From contig CAVWAR010000010.1 in NCBI GenBank assembly GCA_963753075.1, positions 1 to 64,000 of the forward strand: a stretch of DNA of 64,000 nucleotides. Reading direction: 5' to 3'. This stretch comes from Prado023 sp963753075 (GTDB lineage: Bacteria; Actinomycetota; Actinomycetes; S36-B12; CAIYMF01). The position numbers were made by a program, and so were the translations under genes. Below are positions 35,821 through 44,600 of the stretch, in pieces; within the stretch, counting starts at the first letter, position 1; every line of letters begins with the position of its first letter. The notes beneath the pieces were generated by a model. That model ran no database searches, had not been told where the DNA came from, and saw nothing but the letters and a program-made list of their open reading frames with translations.

Positions 35821-35913
35821 CTACCAAGGGTGGCACGAGCCGGCCGGCCGGGACGTCGGCGCACGGGCGGCGGCGCGAGCAGAGTCAGTCCCGTCCCGTC
35901 GCGAGTTCGACGT

Positions 35914-36025
35914 GACCCACTTCGCCGCGAAACGCGCGCTGTCTGAGGCTCGATCGCGACCGCGGGCGTCGGCGTCTGACCGAGCCACGGCCGGACTCCC
36001 GCGGCAGCCCGCGGGTGCGCTGTTG
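35914..36025 (+). repeat. Dispersed repeat, left arm of a ~100-bp inverted pair
   Basis: The core TTCGCCGCGAAACGCGCGCT (from 35921) extends into about 85 bp, including CCGGACTCCCGCGGC, that matches 40269-40367 on the opposite strand at roughly 85% by eye. The 532-bp gap 35821-36352 holds no gene. Confidence 0.7.
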
Positions 36026-36352
36026 CCGCCCAGCAGGACGCGTTTGGTCCCACGCCCGTCATGCTCGGGCGGCATCACCGGGCCAGCCGCTCTTGTCGTT
36101 TGGGGTCGCCAGCTCGAAGCCCCCACCTTGACGCGGCGAAGGGGCTTTCGCCTCTGGAGGAGGACCCACGCCCAGACGTAGCCTTGAGTTGGTTGAGGAG
36201 ACGGATGACGGACAGGGGGCTTGACCGTGAAGTTGGGCAGTCGGCGTCGTCCTGCGATCGGCGGCTTCTTCAACTCGGAGGAGGTTGCGCCGAATCACCC
36301 ATGCTCCAACGCTGCGTCCCAACCGCGCCCCGCAACGGTTGGGAGCAGGCCT

Positions 36353-37264
36353 ATGAAACGCGTCCTGATGACCGCGGGGGTCCTCGCCGCAGCCGGGACC
36401 GTCGTTGCTGGCGTGGCGCGGAGCGCTCGTCGGCCCTCGGCCTACACCGTCGGCATCTTCGCCAACGGCATGGAGGAAACCAGATTCGGGAACGGGGTCA
36501 AGACGCTGTTGTGGATCCCCGACCCGACCCACACCAGTCCCACCGGGCCCTACCTCAGGTTCATGGCGAAGGTGCTGGAGCCGTTTGTGGCGGCTGGCTT
36601 CTGTGTCCATCTGGTCGCCCGGAAGCCGCATCTCGCAGTCGACGTCACAGCCACCGACCTCGCCAGGGACTACGCCGATCTGATCAACCACGAATTCGCT
36701 GGTCGAGTGGAACTCGTGGTTGCCGATTCCCAAGGTGGAGTAATCGGCTACTGCCTGGCCGCGCTCCGTCCCGACTTGTGCCGCTCGTTGGCGACGGTTG
36801 CCGCCAGTCATTCGATGAACCCCCCCGCTCGGGAGGCCACTGTTGAATCGGCCAGGCTCCTCAGCCAGGGCCATCGCACCGACGCCGCCGCTGCGATGGT
36901 CGGGGTGCAGTTCCCGCGGCTCCGCGCAGCATGGCTTGTTCGGGTCGCCGCCACTGTGATCGGCCGGGTGAGCTTCCCCAACGAGTACAACCCCAAGGAT
37001 GTCTTGGCCGCGGCCAAGGCCGTGAACGATCCCGAAGTGGCCGGTATCCTGCCCGACATCTCCGTGCCGGTACTCCTCGTTTGCGGGGACAGCGACCAGT
37101 TCGCCTCGCTTGAGTTGTACGAGGAGACCGCGCGACTCATCCCGAACTCGACGCTCACCGTGTACCCCGGAAAGGGTCATCTGGGCACGATCTCCGATGA
37201 ACACTTAGCTCCGGACATCCTCGAGTTCGCCCGCCGGACTCTACCAACACCGCTGCGCGGCTGA
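36353..37264 (+). CDS. Alpha/beta hydrolase with N-terminal membrane signal
   Basis: A 303-residue alpha/beta-hydrolase-fold protein. The N-terminus MKRVLMTAGVLAAAGTVVAG is a signal peptide or anchor. Catalytic candidates are Ser in VVADSQGGVIGY (a G-to-A variant of GxSxG), Asp in LLVCGDSDQF and His in GKGHLG. ATG 36353 with GGGAGCAGG upstream is preferred over the in-frame start at 36221. Relatives act on lipids or small esters outside the cytoplasm. A repeat copy begins 40 bp after the stop. Confidence 0.8.
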   Translation: MKRVLMTAGVLAAAGTVVAGVARSARRPSAYTVGIFANGMEETRFGNGVKTLLWIPDPTHTSPTGPYLRFMAKVLEPFVAAGFCVHLVARKPHLAVDVTATDLARDYADLINHEFAGRVELVVADSQGGVIGYCLAALRPDLCRSLATVAASHSMNPPAREATVESARLLSQGHRTDAAAAMVGVQFPRLRAAWLVRVAATVIGRVSFPNEYNPKDVLAAAKAVNDPEVAGILPDISVPVLLVCGDSDQFASLELYEETARLIPNSTLTVYPGKGHLGTISDEHLAPDILEFARRTLPTPLRG

Positions 37265-37303
37265 TCGCGTCGAGCTGGCCCTACACGGTGCCTAGCAAGT
37301 CAC

Positions 37304-37330
37304 GTCTATTCGCCGCGAATCGGCGCACTG
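37304..37330 (+). repeat. Dispersed CGCCGCGAA repeat
   Basis: GTCTATTCGCCGCGAATCGG followed by CGCACTG, 40 bp after the stop of the hydrolase gene. It keeps the GTCTAT start of the 4563 copy and the CGCCGCGAA of the other type. Confidence 0.6.
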
Positions 37331-37381
37331 GCTCGGCTCCAAGCTGGTCAGGTTCGGCGGCCCGCGTCATCGCGGCCGCGT

Positions 37382-37573
37382 ATGACTGTCAAGCGCGGGT
37401 CGCCCTGCGTTCGGCTCTCTGGTCCATTCCGTCCCGCACGCGGATTGGCCACTGGTGCGGTGTTGGCCGCCCAGGCAACGTCGGCGTTGGGGGTGTCGGT
37501 GTCGGTGGCGCCGACCTACTCGGTGACGGTCAACGTCACCGAGTACAGGTCCGGCTTCCGAACACGAAGTTGA
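37382..37573 (+). pseudogene. Possible N-terminal fragment of a secreted cupredoxin-like protein
   Basis: A 63-codon frame with a signal-like stretch (GLATGAVLAAQATSALGVSV) followed by TYSVTVNVTEYRSGF, which resembles the first strands of small secreted cupredoxin-like proteins, then a stop. No continuation was found. This is weak; the frame may be fortuitous. It lies in the 456-bp gap 37265-37720. Confidence 0.25.
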
Positions 37574-37720
37574 CTCCCGAATGATCCATGCCGACCTTCC
37601 CAGGTCTGCTTTCGAGCCTGGGAGGCCTGACCGCCCCGGGCCGGTAGAGGCCGAGGTCCTCGAGGCATTGGCAGCTAGGGGGGTTGGGTCCGCGGGGCGG
37701 CGCGCTGGCATGCTGAGTGC

Positions 37721-38239
37721 ATGGTCAGCGATCGTCGTGCCCGAGCTGTCGCCGCGCTGGCCGGTGGTGTTGTGGTGGTGGGTGCCCCGAGTCTGCTGGC
37801 CCGCCTGACTGGCCCTGGGGTCCACCCGGGTGAGGTCGTCCGGGTGGAGTTGGCCGGCTCCGGTGCGGCCGTTGTGCAGGTGACCGGCGGTGATCGGCAG
37901 GCGCTGGCCGCCCACCGGCGCCTGGTCATGCTGGACAACGCGTACGTCGCGGCCTACCCCGTGCCGTTGGTGCTGGGCATCGGCCTGCTGCCGCCGCCGT
38001 GGCGTCAGGTCGGCGTGGGCCTGACGGGAGTGGCCGCGGTCGCTGACCTGATCGAGAACGCCGCCCTGGTCGGTGCCCTCGACCTCTTGGCGACCCATCC
38101 GACACAGCCGCAGTCCGCTGACGGCCCCGCCCGGCGCGCCCGGCGAGCTGCCCTGGTCAAGTTCAGTGCCCTGGTCCCCGCAGCCGGGCTCGCGCTCTGG
38201 GGGACCACCCGCACCTTGCGACCGGGTCCTGACCACTGA
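37721..38239 (+). CDS. Small integral membrane protein, unknown function
   Basis: A 172-residue protein with three or four membrane segments (VAALAGGVVVVGAPSLLARL; PLVLGIGLLPPPW; VGLTGVAAVADLIENAALVG; LVPAAGLALWG). The VVRVELAGSG strand before the first loop and the D-x-x-E-N motif in ADLIENAAL recall a widespread uncharacterised family of small bacterial membrane proteins, from memory. ATG 37721 is the start. No neighbour suggests a role. Confidence 0.65.
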   Translation: MVSDRRARAVAALAGGVVVVGAPSLLARLTGPGVHPGEVVRVELAGSGAAVVQVTGGDRQALAAHRRLVMLDNAYVAAYPVPLVLGIGLLPPPWRQVGVGLTGVAAVADLIENAALVGALDLLATHPTQPQSADGPARRARRAALVKFSALVPAAGLALWGTTRTLRPGPDH

Positions 38240-38373
38240 TCCGGTTCCCCGGGTAGGGGTCTCGGACCGGGGCGAGGGCCTTGGCCCCGGGGGCGGGGTG
38301 GTCAAGCCGGGGCTTGGCTGCTCCTATGGATGTCAAGCGGCTCGGGCGAGTGATGTCTCGTGCGCGGGCCACG

Positions 38374-38946
38374 TCAGCGGGTGGGCGATCCCTCGAGGGT
38401 CTGGATGTGCCGGTAGATGGTGGCCCGGGACACGCGCAGGGTGGTGGCGATGTGGGTGACGGTCTGGCAGTCGCGGTACATGCCGGTCGCTGCTTCGGCT
38501 GCGGCGGGGGAGAGGGCCTTGGGCCGCCCGCCTACTCGGCCTTGTTTGCGGGCTGCCTCGAGCCCGGCCATGGTTCGCTCCCTGAGGAGGTCCCTTTCGA
38601 ATGCGGCCAACGAGGCCATGATGCCGAGCAGGAGTCGGCCGTTCGCGGTGCTGGTGTCGATCTGTTCGTTGAGCGAGACCAGGGCGATGTCGCGGTGTTC
38701 GAGGTGCTCGATCAGTTCGAGTAGGTGTTTCATGGATCGGCCGAGCCGGTCCAGCCGCCAGATCACGAGGGTGTCCCCGGGTCGGGCGTTGCCCAGCAGT
38801 CGGTCGAGCTCGGGGCGGTGGGCGGCCACCCCGGACGCGTGGTCGACGAAAACCCGGTCCGCTCCGGCGGCAGTGAGGGCGTCGAGTTGCAGTTGGGGGT
38901 CCTGGGCGGCGGTGGACACACGGGCGTAGCCGAGGCGGTAGCTCAT
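38374..38946 (-). CDS. Serine recombinase (resolvase/invertase family), copy 1
   Basis: A 190-residue Tn3-resolvase/Hin-type serine recombinase. The catalytic Ser11 lies in YARVSTAAQDP; RLDRLGRSMKHLLELIEHL, LVSLNEQIDTSTANGR and SLAAFERDLLRERTMAGLEA follow. The C-terminal HTH carries VTHIATTLRVSRATIYRHI. All active-site arginines appear present. Its close paralogue at 60959 has the same orientation, and the two flank the giant operon. It may be a resolvase of a lost transposon; no res site or Tn3 transposase is recognised. Confidence 0.92.
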   Translation of the reverse strand: MSYRLGYARVSTAAQDPQLQLDALTAAGADRVFVDHASGVAAHRPELDRLLGNARPGDTLVIWRLDRLGRSMKHLLELIEHLEHRDIALVSLNEQIDTSTANGRLLLGIMASLAAFERDLLRERTMAGLEAARKQGRVGGRPKALSPAAAEAATGMYRDCQTVTHIATTLRVSRATIYRHIQTLEGSPTR

Positions 38947-39159
38947 ATCCCTTGTGTATCAGAACCCGCCGGCGCTCTCAGCGGTTCTGGACACGACTTC
39001 AGGACGGGTGCCGGCCTCAGCGGATTTCGGACGTCCGGAAACGGTCGAGTTGCGGAAGGTTCGCCGGGCCCGGTGATCGCGGGGCCGTCCCCGCAGCCAG
39101 GCGGGGCCGGGGGAGTGGGCAACCGATCCGAGCATCCTGCACCCCGGTGGCTGGGGGCT

Positions 39160-39186
39160 TGACGGTCATTCGCGGCGAAGTGACGT
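39160..39186 (-). repeat. Dispersed repeat, minus-strand copy
   Basis: Read on the minus strand: CACGTCACTTCGCCGCGAAT followed by GACCGTC. It lies in the 321-bp gap 38947-39267 between the resolvase start and the propeller gene end, with nothing else recognised there. Confidence 0.5.
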
Positions 39187-39267
39187 GCGTCGCGCTTGCG
39201 CCGGGACAGGACCAGATCGTGCTGCCTTACCGCGCAGACGGGTAGACCGTGAGGTCCTCTCTCTTGC

Positions 39268-40176
39268 TCAGGATCCGTCCACCTTGACGATCTCGAAACT
39301 CTGCGGGTCGGTCTCGCCGAAGCGGGCGTTCACGGCGTACAGGGTCCCACCGAACGAGGCCACCGTTGTCGGGACCGCGAAGTCCGGGTCGGTGAGTGTG
39401 TCGACGAGGGTTGCCGATCCCAGGTCCGGCGAGAGCCGCAGCACGGCGATCTGGTTGAGGCGGTTGCGGACCACGGACAACTCCTTGCCTCGCAGCAGGA
39501 TGCCGTCGCCGGACGTGAGCGCGGTGTCGGTTGCCACGGCGGCGGCGATCCCAGTCTTGGGGGCCACCTTGTACAGGACCCCGGATGTGCTGTTGATCAC
39601 CAGCAGCGACTTGCCATTGGCGGTCGCCGCGATGCCGTTGGCGTTGAACGTCCCGGGGATCTGGTCCCAGTCACCACTGAGCGGCACCTCTTCGGGAACC
39701 CCGGCGGGCAGACCGGACTTGAGGGGTAACCGGTACAGGACTGGCCGGAAGGAATCGGTGAACCACGCCGCCTGCCGGGTGACCGTCACGTCGTTCACGA
39801 ATCCACTGCCGCCCACGTCGTAGGTCTCCACGACGGCGCCGGTGTCCGCGTCGTACACGGAGATCTGGCCCGTCGGACCGCCTGCCACGAACAGCAGGCC
39901 CTGGGAATGCTTGAGCCCCACAGAGACGCTACCGGGAGCGCCGGGGACCAGGACTGCTCCTTCACCGGTGCGCAGATCGCCCTTCCAGATCGCCCCCGAC
40001 GCCAGCGAACCCGCGTAGACGGCGCTTCCGGGTCCGGTGGCCACACCCTCCGCGGCCCAGGCATCCGGCAGGGGGATCACCTCGGGGAAGGGGCGTGCAG
40101 CAGCGGTTGCCCCGACGCCCGCCACGAGAGCGGCAGCGAGGGCGGCGGAGGTGATCCTGCGGGTTCTGGAGGTCAT
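39268..40176 (-). CDS. Secreted ScyD/ScyE-like beta-propeller protein
   Basis: A 302-residue exported protein. A signal peptide (SAALAAALVAGVGATAAA) precedes repeated propeller-type strands (GVATGPGSAVYAGSLASGAI, WKGDLRTGEG, GLLFVAGGPTGQISVYDADT, NANGIAATANGKSLLVINST, LYKVAPKTG), as in ScyD/ScyE-family and SMP-30/NHL-like proteins. ATG 40176 is chosen because it places the signal peptide at the start; the longer frame adds about 27 improbable residues. It is probably an extracytoplasmic binding or lactonase-like protein; no catalytic residues could be named. Confidence 0.75.
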   Translation of the reverse strand: MTSRTRRITSAALAAALVAGVGATAAARPFPEVIPLPDAWAAEGVATGPGSAVYAGSLASGAIWKGDLRTGEGAVLVPGAPGSVSVGLKHSQGLLFVAGGPTGQISVYDADTGAVVETYDVGGSGFVNDVTVTRQAAWFTDSFRPVLYRLPLKSGLPAGVPEEVPLSGDWDQIPGTFNANGIAATANGKSLLVINSTSGVLYKVAPKTGIAAAVATDTALTSGDGILLRGKELSVVRNRLNQIAVLRLSPDLGSATLVDTLTDPDFAVPTTVASFGGTLYAVNARFGETDPQSFEIVKVDGS

Positions 40177-40268
40177 GCGTAACGACACTAGGTCGTGGCC
40201 CCTCAGGCGGCAACCGGAACTGGAAGGGGCAGGGTTGACGGGATCGTCCCGCGGCAATCTGGGCCGTT

Positions 40269-40369
40269 AACGACGCACCCAGCGGGCGCCGCGGGAGTCC
40301 GGCCATGGCTCGGTCACACGGAGACACGCGCGGTCGAGCCCTCAAACAGCGCGTGTTTCGCGGCGAAAG
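40269..40369 (-). repeat. Dispersed repeat, right arm of the inverted pair
   Basis: Read on the minus strand it begins TTCGCCGCGAAACACGCGCT and continues through CCGGACTCCCGCGGCGCCCG, matching 35921-36025 in inverted orientation. It starts the 752-bp gap 40177-40928, which also holds the transposase remnant and the operon promoter. Confidence 0.7.
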
Positions 40370-40438
40370 GGGGCAGGTTCCGGGACGGGCGTCCGGGGTC
40401 GGTCGCGACGTGGCAGTCGAGCATGGGGAGTCGGGTGC

Positions 40439-40621
40439 TTGGGCGCCCTGGCCCACTTCGACCGGTCCGGCCCCTCCAACGGCCCCGCCGCGGCCATCAA
40501 CGGCCGCCTCGAACACCTCCGAGGCTCCGCCTTCGGCTTCCGAATCCTCACCAACTACATCGCCCGCGCCCCGCTGGAGACCAGAGGATTCAGACCCCGG
40601 CTACACCCCGGATTGGGATGA
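40439..40621 (+). mobile_element. ISL3-type transposase C-terminal remnant
   Basis: About 58 codons that match the conserved end of actinobacterial ISL3-family transposases: HFDRSGPSNGPAAAINGRLE, HLRGSAFGFRILTNYIARAP, ETRGFRPRLHPGL, then a stop. The body of the transposase is absent upstream, where repeat DNA begins instead. It is a remnant of an insertion that once lay just upstream of the giant operon. Confidence 0.75.
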
Positions 40622-40871
40622 GCCCTCATGGCGGCGGCGATCGTGAGGGTGGCTTCAGCGGACTGAAGTGGGGGCGCGGGGGGTTAGCGCGTCTGTGGCC
40701 AAGTGCAGGCCGCCGCGTTGGGGCTCTGACATCGCACGAATTCCAGGGCCGGTTGCGGCGAGCCGAGCCAGACCGCCATCGACCCCGGGGTGGAGCATGA
40801 TTCGGTCGCCGTGCGTCGATCCCGACCTTGTGCGCCCCGCGATCCGGGGGTGGAAACCCAACACCAAACCG

Positions 40872-40901
40872 TTGCTTGCGGCTTGCGCCCGCTGCTATAC
40901 A
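40872..40901 (+). promoter_or_regulatory. Candidate promoter of the giant operon
   Basis: TTGCTT (40872-40877), an 18-bp spacer and TATACA (40896-40901) form a sigma-70-like promoter about 28 bp before the GTG at 40929, with the ribosome-binding site GAGAGGGGG between. This is the only AT-rich hexamer pair seen ahead of the operon. Inferred from consensus only. Confidence 0.55.
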
Positions 40902-40928
40902 TAGTCTCTCTGGCGAGAGGGGGACCGC

Positions 40929-41645
40929 GTGGGACCCATCGGGAGCGGTCGGAGCCGCGACCGGAAGCGCCGGGACCGGCGGGGGCGGCCGCGTCGTCCG
41001 GGGGCAGTCCGCCGGCCGCCGATTCCTCCTGCTGGGCGGCCCGGGCTCAGCGCCCGCCTCCGGCCGGGTCTGCGCCTGCGCCGCGATATCGAGGACCTGC
41101 TCGAGCGGCCCCTGCGCATTGACCCCAGGATCTTCCGGCGGGTCCCGGCCGGCACCGTGCTGCAACCGATCGAGGTCCCGGCCGGCAAGCTCGAGGCGCT
41201 GGTGCGCAGTTCACTGACCGAGCAGCACGAACACCTGGTCTGGGCCGAGGCCGGCGATGAGGTGGTCGTCGACCTCGCGCGGACCCGGGTCGCGATCCGC
41301 ACCGGCATGGTGCTGATCGCGATCGTTCTGCAGACCGACGACACGGAACCGACCGAGCTCGTGGTGCCGCTGGCGATCGGGACGCCGCAGGACATCGCCG
41401 GGTTGCTGGCCGTGACGCCGCGGGCCCCGGAGGGTCCGGCCGGGCTGGTACTGCGGTGGGGCGATGCGGTGATCGCCGCGGCGTGGGGGGCGATGGTCGA
41501 GGTGATCACCGAGCTCGCCGGGGCAGCGGGCTCCGATGAGCGGGGCGCGCCCCTGCAACCGGCGGCGCTGGTGGCGCAGGACGAGGTGCTCGGCATCGTG
41601 CTGCAGGCAGAGCCAACGGTGCAGCGCGGCGGAGGTGGACCGTGA
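40929..41645 (+). CDS. First gene of the giant operon, unknown 238-aa protein
   Basis: A 238-residue protein of unknown function. The first 50 residues are Arg/Pro-rich and probably disordered; the rest is a compact alpha/beta-looking domain (DIEDLLERPLRIDPRIFRRV, VLQPIEVPAGKLEALVRSSL, VVVDLARTRVAIRTGMVLIA, AGLVLRWGDAVIAAAWGAMV). GTG 40929 follows GAGAGGGGG at good spacing. Its TGA overlaps the GTG of the giant gene (GTGA at 41642), so the two are translationally coupled. Being made immediately before the 3361-aa protein, it may be its partner or chaperone, but that is only a suggestion from gene order. Confidence 0.8.
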   Translation: MGPIGSGRSRDRKRRDRRGRPRRPGAVRRPPIPPAGRPGLSARLRPGLRLRRDIEDLLERPLRIDPRIFRRVPAGTVLQPIEVPAGKLEALVRSSLTEQHEHLVWAEAGDEVVVDLARTRVAIRTGMVLIAIVLQTDDTEPTELVVPLAIGTPQDIAGLLAVTPRAPEGPAGLVLRWGDAVIAAAWGAMVEVITELAGAAGSDERGAPLQPAALVAQDEVLGIVLQAEPTVQRGGGGP

Positions 41646-44600
41646 GCATCGACGTCGCACCAGAGTTGGAGGATCTCGGGACTGCGCTGGGTGTGCTGCA
41701 GCCCGACGGGGATGGACTGTCCTGGAACCTCGACTTCCTCGCCCGTCCGGACGAGTACCTGACGAGCATGCTCACCAACGCCGAGCAGCGCGACGCACTG
41801 CTGGGCCTGCTCGCCGACGTGCTCGGCACCGACGCCGACCCCGATCTGCCGGACCTGCCCGCCGGGGAGACCTGGCTGCCGCTGGTCGAGGAGGGGCCCG
41901 GGGGTCTGTACGTCTTGGTCGAGGCGGTAGGCCCCTCGACCGTCCGGCTCAGCGTCGCAGGCCGTGTCGGCCGGGCTGCCGATGGCGTGGACGCCTCGGG
42001 CAGCGTCCGCGTGCCGCTGCTCGAAGTGGACAGTAGCGGGATCACGCCGTTGGTCGGAGGGCCCGATGGTGCACTCGCGATCAGGGCCTCGATTGCCGGG
42101 CAGTCGGGGCCACTGGTCAGCGAGGATGGGCTCACCGTCGCCGGCGTCTCGCTGCAGGCCAGCATCGAGACCGACCCCGACGCCGTTCCGCCGGCGACAC
42201 TCAGCGTGGTGGTGCAGGGCCTGGCGTTCAGCGCTTCCGATCCGCCGGAGGACCTGGACCTTCGCGACCTGGCCAGCAACCTGGACGCCGAGGCCGTCCG
42301 GCTGCTGCTGGCAGCCCTGCGGGCGCGCGCCGGTAGCGCCGCGGAGCTCGCCCACTTGTTCGCACTGCTCGGCCTCGGCCAAGCCGGCGCCATCCCGAGT
42401 TTGCCGCTGGCCAACCTGACCGGCAGCGACCCCGAGGCAGCGCTGAAGGGGTGGCTGCGGCAGGTCATCGTGGACGCCGGCGCGCGCAACGCCTGGCTCG
42501 GCGAGTTGGCCGGGCTGGTGGGAGCCACCGTGCCGAGCGCGGGCGAGTTGTGCTTCGTCGACACGGCGACCGTCGCCGTCTGCCTGACCGTCACTGGCGA
42601 CGCCGATCCCGCCAGCGGCGCTCCGCGGATCCGGGTGGGCCTGCGAGGCAGGGGCCGGGCACCCGGCGGCACCGCCAATGCCGATCTGGTCGCCGAGGCC
42701 GAGCTGCTGCGCGTCAGCCTGAGCACGCCGACGCAGATCACGGGGCTGCCCGATCTGCGGGCGACCGTTCGCGTGACCGGGGCCGCGGGCGCACCACTGG
42801 TGGACACGCCGAACCGTGAGGGCCACGCGCTGCGTATCGGGTCCCTGGATGGCGGCGTCGCGATGGGCAGCGATCGGACGCTCGTCCCAGTCCTCACGGC
42901 GCGCAATGTCGTGCTGGACACCTCGACTTTCGAGACCCTCGACCTCACCGATGCCGATGCGGTGATGGGAGCGCTGGCCACCACGGCGTCAGACTCGTTG
43001 TCCAACCTCTTGCAGACGCTCACCGACCTGCTCGACGGGTCGCCGGAGGCCCGTGCGCTGGCGGGGCTGTTGGGGTTGCGAGCCCCGGTCGCCGCCGGCT
43101 GGACCCCGCAGCTCGCAGATCCGGCGAAGCTGCTCGTGGACCCGCTGCGGGAGTTGTGCTGCTACCACGCACGGGTGTTGGCCGTCCCCGGAGCCTGGTC
43201 GCAGCTACTGGGCCAGCTGTTCGTGCTGGTCGGCGGGGGCGGGGCACCGGCTGTGGCGGGAGCTGGCTCCGTCGCCGACCCGTGGCGGGTGCCGGTGGCC
43301 GCCGACAGCACGGGCAGCGTAGGCAGCGTCGATCTGCTGGTCTGGTCGCGCACCGACGCTTCGGGCACGGTGCACCTGCTGCTCGAGGCCGCGGCCAAGA
43401 TCGGCACCGACATCGCTACCGATGCCCGGCTCGCCGTCGAACTGCGGACGGAGCTGCTCGCCGCGTCCTTGCCGGCGCTGCCGGATTGCAGCGGATCGGT
43501 CGGGCTGGACGTGGCCCGTTGCCACACCCTGGCGATCACGCTCGGCGATGATCTCACCTTCGACACCGGCGACCTGATCGTCCGGGCGCAGCGGGTCGAC
43601 TTCGGGGTGCGCTGGTGCCGCGGTGGCGACCCTGAGCCGGTGGCCCGCATCACCGGGGGCACGGTGGTCACCGGTACGGGTGTGGTATCCATCCCCGACT
43701 TGGACATCGACGCCGACTTCGACATCACGACGCTGTCGGGGCCGGTCCTGATGGCGCTGGGCGACCTCTTCGGCGCATGGTTCTCCGGCGGCGGGACGAG
43801 TTGGTGGCGGTTGGGGCCGCTGCTCGGACTCCTGCCGGGCCTGCCCGACATGCCCGGGTTCAGCCTGGGCGACCTGCCCACGCTCATCGCGCAGCTGCAG
43901 GGGCAGACGCAGTGGCGCGGCTTCTTCGACGCCTCCCAGAGCGGGGCTGTCAGTGGCCGCGGCACCCACGCCGACCCATGGGCGCTGTCGACCGGCGCGA
44001 ACGACCTGCCGGAACTGCTGGCCTGGCTGGACCCGGACGGTCCCCCGGCTGGTGGCGGCGGGATCCCCCGCGGCATCCTGCCGCCGCAACTCACCGAGGC
44101 GCTCGATGCCGGGGCCGACGCACTGCAGCCCGAGCGCCTCGCCGAACTGCTGGGCCGGGCCACCGCCGTCGCGCCGGAGGCGGCCGAGGTCGTCGACGCC
44201 GATCTCGGCGCGGCCCTGCGGCTGCTCCACGACCGGCTGGCCGACACCGACGGCATCGTGCCGAGCGATGCGCAGGTGGTCACCGGCTGGCAGCGCATCG
44301 ACCTGGGGGCCGCGACCCACCTGGCTGAACCCGGTGCGCTCGACCTCGCCGCAGACCTGCCAGGCCTGCCCGCCGCGCCCCGGCGGGTCTTCGTCAGTGC
44401 GCCCCTGCCGTGGGCTGCCGCGTGGCCGGATGCCGACCCGGCCAAAGTCATCGACCTGCGCGAGGCCGGCCGCGACGCGGCGACGTTCGCCTTCGACCAC
44501 GTCACCGGCGATGGCCCTTGGCACGTCCTGCTGCCGGCGCGGTCCGACGCGGTCAGTGCCGCCGAGCCCGATGGCCTGGCCGGGCTCACGGCGCGGTTGC

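Noticed and set aside
4106..40369. The dispersed repeats as integron attC sites
   Set aside because: No GTTRRRY/RYYYAAC core pair or IntI-specific recombinase insertion was seen, copies are short, and genes lie in both orientations. I keep the looser idea of a recombinase-associated array.
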